This document shows, in pieces, positions 45,509 through 56,383 of a stretch of 64,000 nt of DNA (within the stretch, counting starts at the first letter, position 1; each line of letters begins with the position of its first letter). The notes beneath the pieces are model-generated. The model saw only the letters and a list, made by a program, of their open reading frames with translations. It had not been told where the DNA came from and ran no database searches. Source of the DNA: Paraphoma chrysanthemicola (Eukaryota > Ascomycota > Dothideomycetes > Pleosporales > Phaeosphaeriaceae); the NCBI GenBank assembly GCA_020744225.1, contig JAGMWG010000002.1:1116001-1180000 (forward strand), in the 5' to 3' direction. Position numbers and translations under genes: made by a program.

Positions 45509-48500
45509 ATGGACCCGCTCAGCGTCACAGGTAGCATCGTTGCGATTCTCCAGCTCTCCGCTAAAGTTCTGGCGTACCTAAACGACGTCAAAGATGCCTC
45601 GAAGGACCGTGCGCAGTGCGAGATCGAGATGTCAAACCTCTACAGCCTCCTCGTCAGCCTGAGAAGTCGCTTGGAAGAAGGTAGCGCCAGTCAGCCATGG
45701 TACACCGCTGTGCGAGCCCTCGCAAGCGAGAACGGACCGCTCGACCAGTACAAGCAAGCGCTGGAAACGCTGCAAGCTAAGATGATCGACGGTGGCCGAT
45801 TGAAGAAAGCCGGCGAGGCTTTGATGTGGAAGTTCAGGAAGGAAGAGGTCATGAGCGTCCTAGCTCGGATAGAGCGATTGAAAACGCTAGTCGGCGTTGC
45901 GTTAGAGTTGGATCACTTGTGAGCTTCAGTTCTAGGGATATGCGGCAGGAAAGCTTACTCATACAAGCAAACTCTCCCAAGCTATTAAGGACGAGACCAC
46001 TCAACTTCGAAAGCAGGTACCAGCCATCCAGTCCGGAGTAGACACAATCCAACAGCACCACGACTCAACAAAGCACCGCGCGCTGTTAGATTGGATATCG
46101 TCGTCAGACTACCCAGCTCAGCAATCAGACATTATAAGGCGCAAGGAAGAAGGGTCAGGACAATGGTTTCTAGACGCACCTGAGGTGTCACGGTGGCTCG
46201 ATGAGGCTGGGGCAACTCTCTTTTGCCCTGGTATTCCTGGAGCTGGCAAGACCATGATAGCAGCTATTGCGATCGACCGTTTGCTAGGCACAGCGCAGCC
46301 GAGCTCACACAGAGTGGCCTACGTGTACTGCAACTACAAAGCTCGGGATGAGCAGGACGTGTTCTACTTGCTGGCAGCCATTCTAAAGCAGCTGGTGTCC
46401 GGTCAACCCTCAGCAGTGGAGCCTATAGAATGTTTGCATCGAAAACATGCTGGCCAGGGAACCAAACCTTCTCTTGACGAGATCACCGAAGCGCTACGAA
46501 ATGTACTTGACCACTATCCTCACGCTTATATAGTGATTGATGCCCTGGACGAATGTCTAAATGATACCCGTCGCCAGCTTATCGCAAGACTCAGCGATCT
46601 TCGAGCAGGAAGAGATGTTCGTCTAATGGTAACAGCGCGGTTCATGCCAGATATTGAAGTTGCCTTCAGAGCAGCGCTGAGGCTGGAAGTGCGGGCTAGC
46701 AGAGAAGACGTGAAGCGCTACATCACCAGCCAGATGTACCGACTCCCTACATGCGTCCAGCGTGACGCAGCGTTGCAGGAAACAGTGTTGCTGAAGATAA
46801 CAGATGCAGTGAATGGCATGTGAGTTGATTCTCATCTCAGGCGCTAATTTATATTGACCAGGTCTAGGTTTCTTCTTGCTCGCTTGCATGTTGACTCGCT
46901 GCTAGACAAGAGGACGACAAAGGCTATTAAGATGACCCTCGCGAAACTTACAAAAGGCGCAGACGCACTCAACATTGCGTATACGGAGGCTCTTCATAGG
47001 ATTGAAGGCCAGCCTACAGGTGATCACGAACTAGCCAAAAGGGTCATAACGTGGATTACGTTGGCGAAGCGGCCGCTCACTACTACTGAGATATGTTGTG
47101 CTCTTGCAGTAGAGCCTGAGGAAAAAGAGCTAGATCCCGACAACGTACCCGATACCGAAGACATAGTGTCTGTCTGCGCCGGCCTCGTCCTTGTTGACCA
47201 CGAAAGTGCAGTCGTTCGCCTGGTACATTACACGGCGCAGGAATATTTTGAGCGGACTGGAGATACGTGGGTCCCCGACGGCCAGCTACATATTGCCAGA
47301 ACTTGCCTGACGTATCTATGCTTCGATGCCTTTCAACACGGCGCCTGCTCCACTGACAAGGAGTTTGAGGAAAGATTACAGAAACACCAGTTCCTCGACT
47401 ACGCAGCAAGGCATTGGGGAAAGCATGCAAGAGCAGTAGAGGTCGAGATTGTTGATCTGATCCGCATGTTCCTCAACTGCGATTCGCTGCGCTGTGCCAT
47501 GCAGGTCCGGCAAGTTCCCGTTGTCAAGTACGACAGGTACAGCAGCCATTATCCCACAATTACACCTTTGCACGAGCTAGCACACTTCGGACTCGCAATT
47601 ACAGCCGGAGAGCTTGCGTCTGCTACACCAGAGTCTTTTACGATTATGTTGAATTTCGAGTACGGCTACAGCAACTCTCCTTTGTCAGTGGCAGCCGTAC
47701 AAGGGCATTGTGAAATAGTGAAGATGCTGCTCAATTATAAGGCTTATGATAATGTGCAGCGTAAAAAATCCGGCAGCGCACTCCACTTAGCTGCAGCTAA
47801 CGGCCACGAGCAGGTAGTTAGGATCTTGCTAGATAATGAGGCCAACGTCAACGCGTTGAATATTTTCTACGACACCGCACTACACGCAGCTTCATCTAGA
47901 GGCCACGAGCAGGTAGTGGAAGTACTGCTCGACTACAAAGCCGATATCAACGCGCAAGATGAATGCTACAGCAGGGCACTAATCTTGGCGTCAGCTAATG
48001 GCCACGAGCAGGTAGTTAAACTACTTCTCCACCACAAGGCTGATGTTAACGCGCAAGATAAACACTACGGCAGGGCACTACACGGAGCTTCAGCTAATGG
48101 CCACGAGCAGGTAGTTAAGATACTACTCGACTACAAGGCCGACGTCAACGCGCAAGATGAACGCTACGGCAAGGCACTATACGTAGCTTCAGATAAAGGC
48201 CACGAGCAGGTAGTCAAGGCCCTGCTCGACTACGGGGCCGACGTAAATACGCAAGGTGAAACAGGTAGCGCATTGCAGGCAGCTTCAGCTGCCGGCCACG
48301 AGCGGATAGTTAAGATCCTGTTAGAGAACAAAGCCGATATCAGCACGCAGGGTAGACACTATGGCAATCTCATGCACGCGGCGGCGTACGAAGGAAATAC
48401 AGAGCTGCTCGGCGTACTACTTTCACACTGTGACATCTCACAGCTCCAAGATTACTATGGCCGGACACTGCTATGGTGGGCTGCAGCTGGCGGACATGTC

Positions 48501-48848
48501 GCCACCGTAGAAACACTTGTTCATAAGCACAACATGGACCCACAAACGACTGACAATTTCAGACGGAAACCTTCCTGGATAGCTGCGAAGAAAGGCCATG
48601 GCTCAGTATCGAAATTCCTCCAGGGATATGGCGGAGAGCCGGACATAGGGCAAACAGCTGCACCCGACGTGCGTCGCGTCCAAGTAGGCTTAGCATGCGA
48701 TGTCTGCACCTCTAGCATCTCGTTAGGTGTTCCTTATTACCATTGCGTTCATTGCTCTGGTGGAGACTGGGATTTATGCGACGACTGCAGAAATTGTGGA
48801 GCCACTTGCATGGACACGACCCACGTGTTGGTCAAACGGAGAAGATAA
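45509..48848 (+). CDS. NLR-like STAND receptor: N-terminal domain, NACHT, ankyrin repeats, ZZ finger
   Basis: Three exons: 45509-45918, 45968-46819 and 46862-48848 (introns 49 and 42 bp), 1082 residues. The N-terminal 150 residues (MDPLSVTGSIVAILQLSAKV) match the HeLo-like/STAND N-terminal domain common in fungal death-effector receptors. A NACHT NTPase follows, with P-loop GIPGAGKTM (Lys231) and Walker B-like VIDALDECL. A helical linker leads to at least nine ankyrin repeats from about residue 690 (for example SALHLAAANGHEQVVRILLD). The C-terminus is a ZZ-type zinc finger (CDVCTSSISLGVPYYHC, from residue 1033). Repeats 2-7 are nearly identical. By analogy with other fungal NLRs it probably senses non-self signals through the repeats and triggers cell death; no direct evidence here. 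Confidence 0.9.
47665..48560 (+). repeat. Ankyrin-coding tandem repeat array (~99-bp unit)
   Basis: The block GGCCACGAGCAGGTAGT recurs at about 47802, 47901, 48000, 48099 and 48198, exactly 99 bp apart, and in altered form (GGCCACGAGCGGATAGT) near 48294. Flanking repeats at both ends are more diverged. This is a coding minisatellite inside the NLR-like gene. Confidence 0.9.
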
Positions 48849-49868
48849 TAGAATCCGATCAAAGTCCACGAGCTGGACATGGAACAATCACACATCACAA
48901 GGATCGTCATCCATAACCCCGACCAGTAAGTTAGACCTCCGCATTCGTATACTATCAAACTGACCAAACATAGCTGCTATTCGCCAGTCTCGGCACAAAT
49001 ATCTGTATCTCCAACCCACTCACCACACGCAAACAAGACGACGCATTGCGCTGAATCTAAGTCAATATGCTTCATTCGACACCGGGAGCGGGCAATATTT
49101 GCTGAAGACAGAAAAATCCGGCCATGTAGCAGCGTCAAGACATCTTCCGAATCCGTACTTCCAAACCCATCTACGTAGTGCAACGCGATAGACATGATAC
49201 CCTCCGTGCAGCTGCGCTACAACCCTTTCTAATAGCACAAAATCATTCCAAAAGCTAATTTGATCTTCGTACACTCCCGGCTTTGCTGAAAGCGCATGTA
49301 ACGATGCCACAGAAGCTAGTGGAACAGCAACCTGCACGCGACATATGCGATCTATTTATTTAGCGTAAACTCCAATTATCTTGATTTGCTTGGTCCACAT
49401 GAAACAATGCAAAAGTAGTGCTCCAAGAATAAAAATGCAATGAAACATTAAACTTAATATTGCGTTTGATGAGTGGTTACGTGAGCTGAACGTCAGATCC
49501 GGAGACGCATAGGACGTTCTAGTGATTGAATAAGCTTCTGATGTGATGTGTAGTAGCAGCATCATCAGCATTCAAGACAAACCCCACATCACTACTCAGC
49601 AGATTCAAGTCAAGAACAAAGGTTGAAGGTGTCTAATTCTCTCATTCATTGCGCGTGTATGTAACTACATGGCATTCATTCCATTCATGCTAATAAAAAC
49701 TCCCGCTGCACAGTGCAGAATAGAGGTATGAGGTGATGTGGTGGTGGTGTGGTGATGTGATTCGGTGATGATGGTGTGAAGACGTGGATTCAGCCCGACT
49801 TCCAAGGCAGTTTAAGTCAATCGATCTAAAAGGGTACGAAGAGGGGGTATGATGACGCGAGAAACGAT
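48849..49868. other. Intergenic, 3' flank of NLR-like and glutamine synthetase genes
   Basis: About 1.02 kb between convergent genes. Near 49740-49780 a GTGGTG/GTGATG-rich low-complexity tract lies in the presumed glutamine synthetase 3' UTR. No gene seen. Confidence 0.45.
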
Positions 49869-51471
49869 TTACGGCTTGTTGACCTCGACAACCATCTCGG
49901 TCTCGACAGCCTCGGCCTTTTGTGCGAACCTCGCAACGTCAGCACCCTCGACCTTGCCGAACATGGTCTCGGCAATTATGCCGGTGATCTGATATGGGTC
50001 GGCGTTGGACGCGGGGCGGCGGTCCTCGAAGTAGCCCTTGTTTTCCGCGGCGACGGCGCGGGGAATGCGGACGGAGGAGCCGCGGTTGGCGACGCCCCAG
50101 GTGAACTTGTCGTACGACGCGGTCTCGTGCTTGCCGGTCATGCGGAGCTGGTTGTCTGAGCCGTAAACGGACATGTGCTCGGCCTGGCGTTTTGACAGCT
50201 TCTCCATGGCAGCCTCAATGGCCTTCATGCCACCCTCAGCACGGGTCTCGTTGGTCGAGACGTTGGTATGCAGACCAGCGCCGTTCCAGTCGCCAGGGAT
50301 GGGCTTGGGCGCGAAGGTGACCTTGGCGCCGAACTCCTCAGCGATGCGGTGGAGGAGGAAGCGCGACATCCAGAGCTGGTCACCGAGAGAGATGCCGGGG
50401 CAGGGGCCGACTTGGTACTCCCACTGCGCAGGCATGACCTCGGCGTTGGTGCCGGAGATGGCGATATCGGCGTACATGCAAGCCTTGTAGTGAGCCTCAA
50501 CGATGTCACGGCAGAAGACCTTGCCGGTGCCGACACCGCAGTAGTACGGGCCCTGGGGAGCAGGGAAACCGTTCTTGGGCCAGCCATATGGCCAGCCGAA
50601 CTCGTCGAGAAGAGTGTATTCCTGCTCGAGACCGAACCAGAAGCCGTGCTCGGCGTGCTTCTCGAAGATCAAGTTGGCGTCGTGGCGGTAGTTGTATGCG
50701 TTGGGCGAGCCATCCGACATGTACGTCTCGCACATGACGAGGACATTGTCGCCCAGACGGAAAGGATCGGGGAAGTATGAAACGGGGCGGAGGTAGACAT
50801 CCGAGTTGTCACCGGGTGCCTGACCCGTTGATGAACCGTCAAAGTTCCATTCTGGGAGGTCTTTGATGCTCTCGACCTTCTTGTCGAGGGTCTGCAGGTG
50901 CTGTTAGTATGCGCTCATAGCGTGGGTGTTTGGCGGGGTGAAATGGGTGCGTCCGCGGGGCAGCTTCCGATAAGCATCGCAAGCCACCAGCCAGATAAGG
51001 AACAGAAGCAGGTGCGATTGGCGCGCATGAGGTCATACAGAACGACCAACGTGCTTGCGATGGCCAATTGCGCATACACCTCTGAGATGTGTATCGTGGT
51101 GCAAACTACGCCCGGCGGCCGTTCCAGCCTGAAGCTCGAAATCGAAGCTAGCAGCCCAGTACGACTCCGCGGGTGCGTGCATAACCGCCAGTGTGAAAGC
51201 GTGGGATGTGAAAATGCTTACCTTGGATTTTGAGCGAAGGCCGTTGGAGCCGTCTATCCAGACATACTCGGCCATAACCTTGCCCTTCTGGGGCAGGTCG
51301 AGGTATTTCTTGAGCTGTAAATCGCGCATTAGCAAAATTCGCCGGGACACGCGAGCAGGCGCGACTCACGTTCGCAGCATTGGAGATGATTGATGATCCC
51401 GCCTACAATTCTGTTAGCGAGTGAATTCTCGAAGAGGCCATGGTATAGGCGGTGGTCGTGTGACATACCAT
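49869..51471 (-). CDS. Glutamine synthetase (GS type II)
   Basis: Makes glutamine from glutamate, ammonia and ATP in the cytosol. Four exons on the minus strand: 51469-51471 (ATG only), 51370-51402, 51222-51314 and 49869-50891; introns 66, 55 and 330 bp. ATG joins GTATGT, and exon 2 begins AGSSIISNAANL. Later come LPEWNFDGSSTGQA (GS beta-grasp motif), GFWFGLEQEYTL, NGAGLHTN, ANRGSSVRIPR and DRRPASNADPY, the ATP- and glutamate-binding signatures. The 330-bp intron 3 ends with ACTAAC and CTGCAG just before TLDKKVESIKDL. Total 383 residues, slightly longer than yeast Gln1 because of a C-terminal extension (AETMFGKVEGADVARFAQKA). Confidence 0.96.
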
Positions 51472-54023
51472 GACTGTGGTTTGTGTGTGGTATTAAGTTG
51501 GAAAGGAGTACTGGTGTTTGGCGGCAGGAGAAATGTCCTGGAGGGGTAGTTATATGGTGAGGGGAGGGAATGTACGTGAGTGTGGAGAAAGATAAGGACG
51601 CGCAGGCTATCTTATAAGAACAGCCGGGTCAAGTTAACTGTCTCGGTCTGTGGCGGGGCTAACTCTGGTGAGATAAATAATTAGGCTGGCCCTGGCCAAG
51701 AGGCGTCGCCGAACTGCTTCCGTGGGATGAAGAAGCAACGCAGAGCAATCGCTTCACGATGCTGGCTATTGGTTCCGCCGGCCAGCCCACTCTCCTAGTG
51801 CCGCTGCTGTTGAACCGCACGTCTGGATGGCTTGCCCAATCTGTGCCCCCAAGAATGTGCTGATGTGAATTACTATTTCCTTCTTTGTTGCAGACCATGC
51901 AGCGTGGCTCTCCGCTGACGTTCCACAGAAAACGACGAATGCGGTTGGCTGCGGCTCGGAACCGCACAGCCTCAGCTGGTTCCGACATTGACCGCTTTGT
52001 CGCTGGAAAGCGTCGCGAACAGGAGCCATGAGTCTAAAATTACACATTCAATAGCAACGTATTGGTCATGGAATGCATTGCCTTCAATTGCCTCACGATG
52101 CGCACACACCGCTCCACTCTTCACAGTCATAGGGCGCTATCAATGAACTCAGATTGCTTCCGAAACGGCGTGGTGCCTGTGCACGGAAGAACTTGAACCC
52201 TGAGGTCGGATGCATCGTGCAGCTCCTGCATGCGACACAATCTGGAAGTGGTGCTACCTGGGGAGGCGTCGCCGTGGGTCTGACGCGGTAAAGATAAGGC
52301 CAGCCAATAGCCGCCGTTCCAGCGACTCGGCGCCTGTCATCCGAGGTCTGAGTGACGCTCCAAAACGTTTTTTGTAGTCACAACAACCGCTGCCGATCGC
52401 GTTTAAGCAACAGTGCCGAAGTGTTGACCGTCTTGAACCTTGGTCGCAGGTCGAAGGGCGTGCAACTCGGCCAATATCGCGTTCGGCCTTCCAGAAGGTT
52501 TCAGACGTCTGGAAGCCTGCCTGAGGTAAGCTGCCCAGGCACGGAGGCTCCCCTGCACTGCTCCACAGTCATGCTGCAGCGCCCGCAGCGCCCGCCTGCA
52601 GACAGCCAAAAGCAATTGCGCAACCGCAGGCGTTGTGAGGTACCTGTACATTGCGGCGAATAGCAAGTGATGCATATGTAAAACGCCGCCATAATAGAAA
52701 GCTGCACATCCTTTCCCCCATTTCTCCACTTCTCCGAACCCCACGGGTTTGGGTAACCATTGCACTCGCCGCGATGGCCAGCCCGACGCTGTCGAAAAAG
52801 GCCGCATCGCGATGTCGGCACGGTACAATATCGCGCAGAGACGTTGGGGCTTTAGCGGGGCGCCCGGGCCTGCAGCAGATCAGCCAAGATTGCGGCCCCT
52901 GTTTCCAAAGATAAGCCACACATTGTTACTCGATTCGCAAACGTAACGCGGGCCGTCGCTGAGCGCCCGCCAGAATGCATGTGTTGTACACCCTCGCAGC
53001 TGCTTCAACACATCAGGAAAACGTGCAAATAATCACTCTGAACCGGTTCGAAAGAGTGATAGATTCTCAGATATTGCAGTTGATGATCAGGCTGGTATCC
53101 GTGCGCGTGGCGGTGTCATCGCCCTCTTTGGGCATGGCGAAAGAACTGTTCCACGTGCGGTAAGGGCGTAAGATATGCTTAATTTTCCCCAGATCAAGGC
53201 TTGCTGACCAGGGAACCTCTTCTCAGTGGTAGAGGTGGTCGGCGTCATCGGCAGACGTGGTGCTGAGCCACTGTCTGCTCTCACCGGAACCGCGGGTATG
53301 ATAACAACTGTAACACCAGCATATCCGCTTGATCCAGGTCGTGATTGTCTCGAAGCGTCAAGGGTTGTACGTTGTGGATGGTACCAAGTGCAGGTCTGAA
53401 TTTACATGGATATCTTCAACGAACGCGTCCCCGACGCGTCGGCAAGACGAGATGTTCCGGTCGGGGACGACCATTCACAGACCAGCAACAGAGTCCCTTA
53501 TCCCACTTCTGCATCATTGACGACATGCAGTAGCAGCGGCTTCGGTGCTGTGGCGAGAGCGGTTGTACCTGCAGCACGAGGCTTGCGCAACGTTGAGCCC
53601 GGAACGAGACGGAGAGATCTGGGGACGCGGCCAGTCTGTCGGAGGCTAAGTATTTCGGGACGGGGCCAGCGGTGTGGTAAATCTGGGGTTAGCTTATCAG
53701 AAGCCTGGGCTGACTGGCAGTGGCTCCATGATGCTCCTGTTCTGCGCTGTTGAAGTGTTAGTCATCGGGATTAACAAACCCCCATACGGCCACCGGCCGT
53801 CCCCTCGCAACATAATGAACGAGGCTTCCTGCATCTACATTAAGTACGGGAAGGCAGGGCGAGATGCACGCCAGAGGTGACGTGCGTCTTGGCGGTTGTT
53901 GAAGTACGTATACCTTGCGGACGCCAGCTACCGCACGATGAGTGCTGACCAGGAGATAGCCGGCGCGTGAATAAGTCATGATGTCGATTGTCTTTACTTC
54001 TACGAGAACCAGCTCGTCAAGTA
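51472..54023. other. Gene-poor stretch, part 1
   Basis: About 2.5 kb upstream of glutamine synthetase. Overlapping frames on both strands near 52400-52950 are mutually antisense and carry no motif. I see no gene beyond the glutamine synthetase promoter. Confidence 0.4.
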
Positions 54024-54821
54024 TCATTTCCTTTTCCCCAGGAAATTCGCTGCTTCCACTGGGTGAGGTGGCGATCGACACTGCGCCTCCTTGATCGAGT
54101 CCATTGTTGTCTCATTAAAGCCAATAGTATCGCCATCCTCGATTTGCCAAAGAAGCGGAGGATTGCTTATTTCAATCGAATTGCGAGCTTGACCGGCGAA
54201 TGCGCAGTTGGCTAGGCTGATCTGGGCGAGACTCAGTCGTATTCCTCGTGGCAGACTAGCGCCAGATTTATGCCTCCGGGAAGATGGCTTTTGCAATTTC
54301 CTAGGCAACATGTCGCTACAGTGGCTAATGGCGCAAAGCGTAAACAGGTCGTGCCTGATGAGCACGTCCGGACACAGACGAAGTGCACTTAGGCACCCGC
54401 CAATGACGACGGACCAACTCCTGAAGGTAGCCATGGCAACTACTGGAACTCGTACTTCTGCGGAGAGAGGAGTCTGTAATTCTCTTACATCGCCGGCCCT
54501 ATGCCCTGCTATCAATGGGCAACCGACTAGTGTACTTGGTAAGGTGTCGAACGTCGGCTGTTCGGAAACCGTGAAAATTGCGCAATTCGGATTGAGCAGT
54601 GTCGGTAGTACCGGCAAAGACTTCTCGCCATCGCAAGTTTGTAAGACAGTGAGAGAAATACTGCTCACTCTGTTAGTGATGGCATATGATGCGGGGTTCT
54701 CCGAATGTGTGAGGCACGGCTTCCCGGTACTCGCCACAACATGACCAATTCCGACGGTGGTTCTGCAACCTAATTGAAGCCTATGCAATTGAATGCCCTC
54801 TCTTTCGTCGAAAAGAAGCAT
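54024..54821 (-). CDS. Doubtful hypothetical protein (265 codons)
   Basis: An uninterrupted minus-strand frame with an ATG at 54821. Composition is Ser/Leu/Thr-rich with no domain, signal peptide or transmembrane pattern I recognise. An antisense open frame of 178 codons covers much of the same DNA, and neither is clearly better. It could be a young or orphan gene or a chance frame in a gene-poor region. Confidence 0.2.
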   Translation of the reverse strand: MLLFDEREGIQLHRLQLGCRTTVGIGHVVASTGKPCLTHSENPASYAITNRVSSISLTVLQTCDGEKSLPVLPTLLNPNCAIFTVSEQPTFDTLPSTLVGCPLIAGHRAGDVRELQTPLSAEVRVPVVAMATFRSWSVVIGGCLSALRLCPDVLIRHDLFTLCAISHCSDMLPRKLQKPSSRRHKSGASLPRGIRLSLAQISLANCAFAGQARNSIEISNPPLLWQIEDGDTIGFNETTMDSIKEAQCRSPPHPVEAANFLGKRK

Positions 54822-55420
54822 TGTCTAGGAGTGTTGTCATGGAGCGAAGTTGAAGTGAGGAAGGAAGCTTGGGATGCACATGACCTGGAGCCAATCAGAG
54901 CCGCCCATGAGGTAACAGTAATCCAAGAACGCACTTTCCTTCCTTGTCGGGATCAACACACTTTCATCGTGCATCTCACAAACATCATACGACTGGTTTT
55001 CCATGCTATGTTCGCAACGCTCGCAAGCCAGGGATAGAAAGTGGGCGACGTTCATCGACTGTCTCGGCAGCACTTACGCACCGCGCCACAACTAATTGCA
55101 ATCCATCAACAATAGCCACGGAGAAAGGCACGCAAGCAAGAGACGGAAGAGCCTGGGATGCCAGAACAAGACAGCAGACACGAGAGCAAACGAATAAAGC
55201 AAAATACTGCCGACGATTGTGCGACGCTGACTGCGCCGTGGTTGCAAAGTACAGGGACCTCGTTTCAATTTTTTATCTACACGCCCGAGAACTTGGTCGG
55301 GAGCTTCTCTGCAAGCCCCTGGCTGTCTGAATCCATCTCACGTTGGCAGGCACCGCTATCATCTAGTGTCGGCTGAGGCACAACAGGATCATAGTCAGTG
55401 TTGCCGTGTAAAGCTACATT
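54822..55420. other. Gene-poor stretch, part 2
   Basis: About 600 bp; nothing recognised. Confidence 0.4.
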
Positions 55421-56008
55421 GTGCGCGACGAGGGTTGGCCGCTCTACCCCAACTGCTCAGGGTGGCGAGGCGATGCAATTGATATGACTTTGAGCGTCAT
55501 GAGAGACCATCCGAGCGTCGTCTCACCAGGACAGCGCTTTCAGGAGTTGTGCTGTGCAGCAATCGGACGCTCTTGCTTGCTTCAGACACTTATCGGGTCC
55601 TTCACGACCTCTGCGTTGAGAGGCATTGTTACTATCAACAGAAAACTTGGAACTATTTGTCTCGAACATCCGTTGTCTCCGCAAGGCCGAGCTATCGGGA
55701 AGCATGTGCCACAGAAACGACACACAGACTTGCTCAAGCCGCTGCGGCAATTGAAAGGGCCACGCAGTGTACGAGCCTTGTGTGTCTTCTTGATAACGTC
55801 AATACAGATGATGGCAGAACGGCAAAAGGCGTTTTCAGTTGGCTTCTACTCAAGGCGTAATAGTCCCATTCAGCCTCGAGGATGCTTTCGGTGCATTTGC
55901 CATACCCGTGGGGATCACAGATGGTTTATGAGAGCCATATCGAAGACGCCCCACTTAGTGAGCTGCTCCCACACGAGTGCTTCCAGCTCCCGCACATTTG
56001 GGTCCTAG
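55421..56008 (+). CDS. Hypothetical open frame containing module copy A
   Basis: An open forward frame of about 195 codons that starts with GTG, so the true start is later or in an unseen exon. Residues encoded at 55769-55935 (LCVFLITSIQ, VGFYSRR, CFRCICHTRGDHRW) match, by eye and without gaps, those encoded at 58750-58917 downstream of the HET gene. The conserved frame on the plus strand argues that this stretch was coding. The rest of the frame has no recognisable domain. It may be an orphan gene, a decayed gene, or an exon of a larger one. Confidence 0.3.
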   Translation: MRDEGWPLYPNCSGWRGDAIDMTLSVMRDHPSVVSPGQRFQELCCAAIGRSCLLQTLIGSFTTSALRGIVTINRKLGTICLEHPLSPQGRAIGKHVPQKRHTDLLKPLRQLKGPRSVRALCVFLITSIQMMAERQKAFSVGFYSRRNSPIQPRGCFRCICHTRGDHRWFMRAISKTPHLVSCSHTSASSSRTFGS

Positions 56009-56383
56009 TCGTTCAGCCTCTCGGGCACAGGCATGCAGCCAGTTTTCGGCGTCGTGGACTTGCAAGACAAGACAATGCCATACATGCTGGCGGAGGTGAA
56101 ATATCGCCAAACAAGGTATCAACTAGGCTCGCATGCGATGTGGCTGTTGCTGCTGACACTGACCCTAGTCGCTACTCAGTGCCCCGCATCTCAGATTAGG
56201 TCTGTCATCCCCATCACTATTCCCTACTCACCTTCTACACAATATCCTCATCACACATCTACCCTCTGATCTCAGCCTTCCACAAAGCGTACGCAAGATG
56301 CACCATCAGCCTCGCCAAGTTGGTCGATAACGGCCGTACGCCTTATCTCCACAACCGCATAAGATACAAACGAGTCGGATAGA

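Noticed and set aside
47665..48560. Regularly spaced identical blocks that could look like a CRISPR-like array
   Set aside because: The 99-bp period is exactly 33 codons, the frame is open throughout, and each unit encodes an ankyrin repeat.
50268..50780. 170-codon forward open frame
   Set aside because: It lies antisense to glutamine synthetase exon 4 and is a shadow of its codon bias.
54208..54744. 178-codon forward frame
   Set aside because: Overlaps a longer minus-strand frame; neither shows a motif, so only the longer one was listed, at low confidence.
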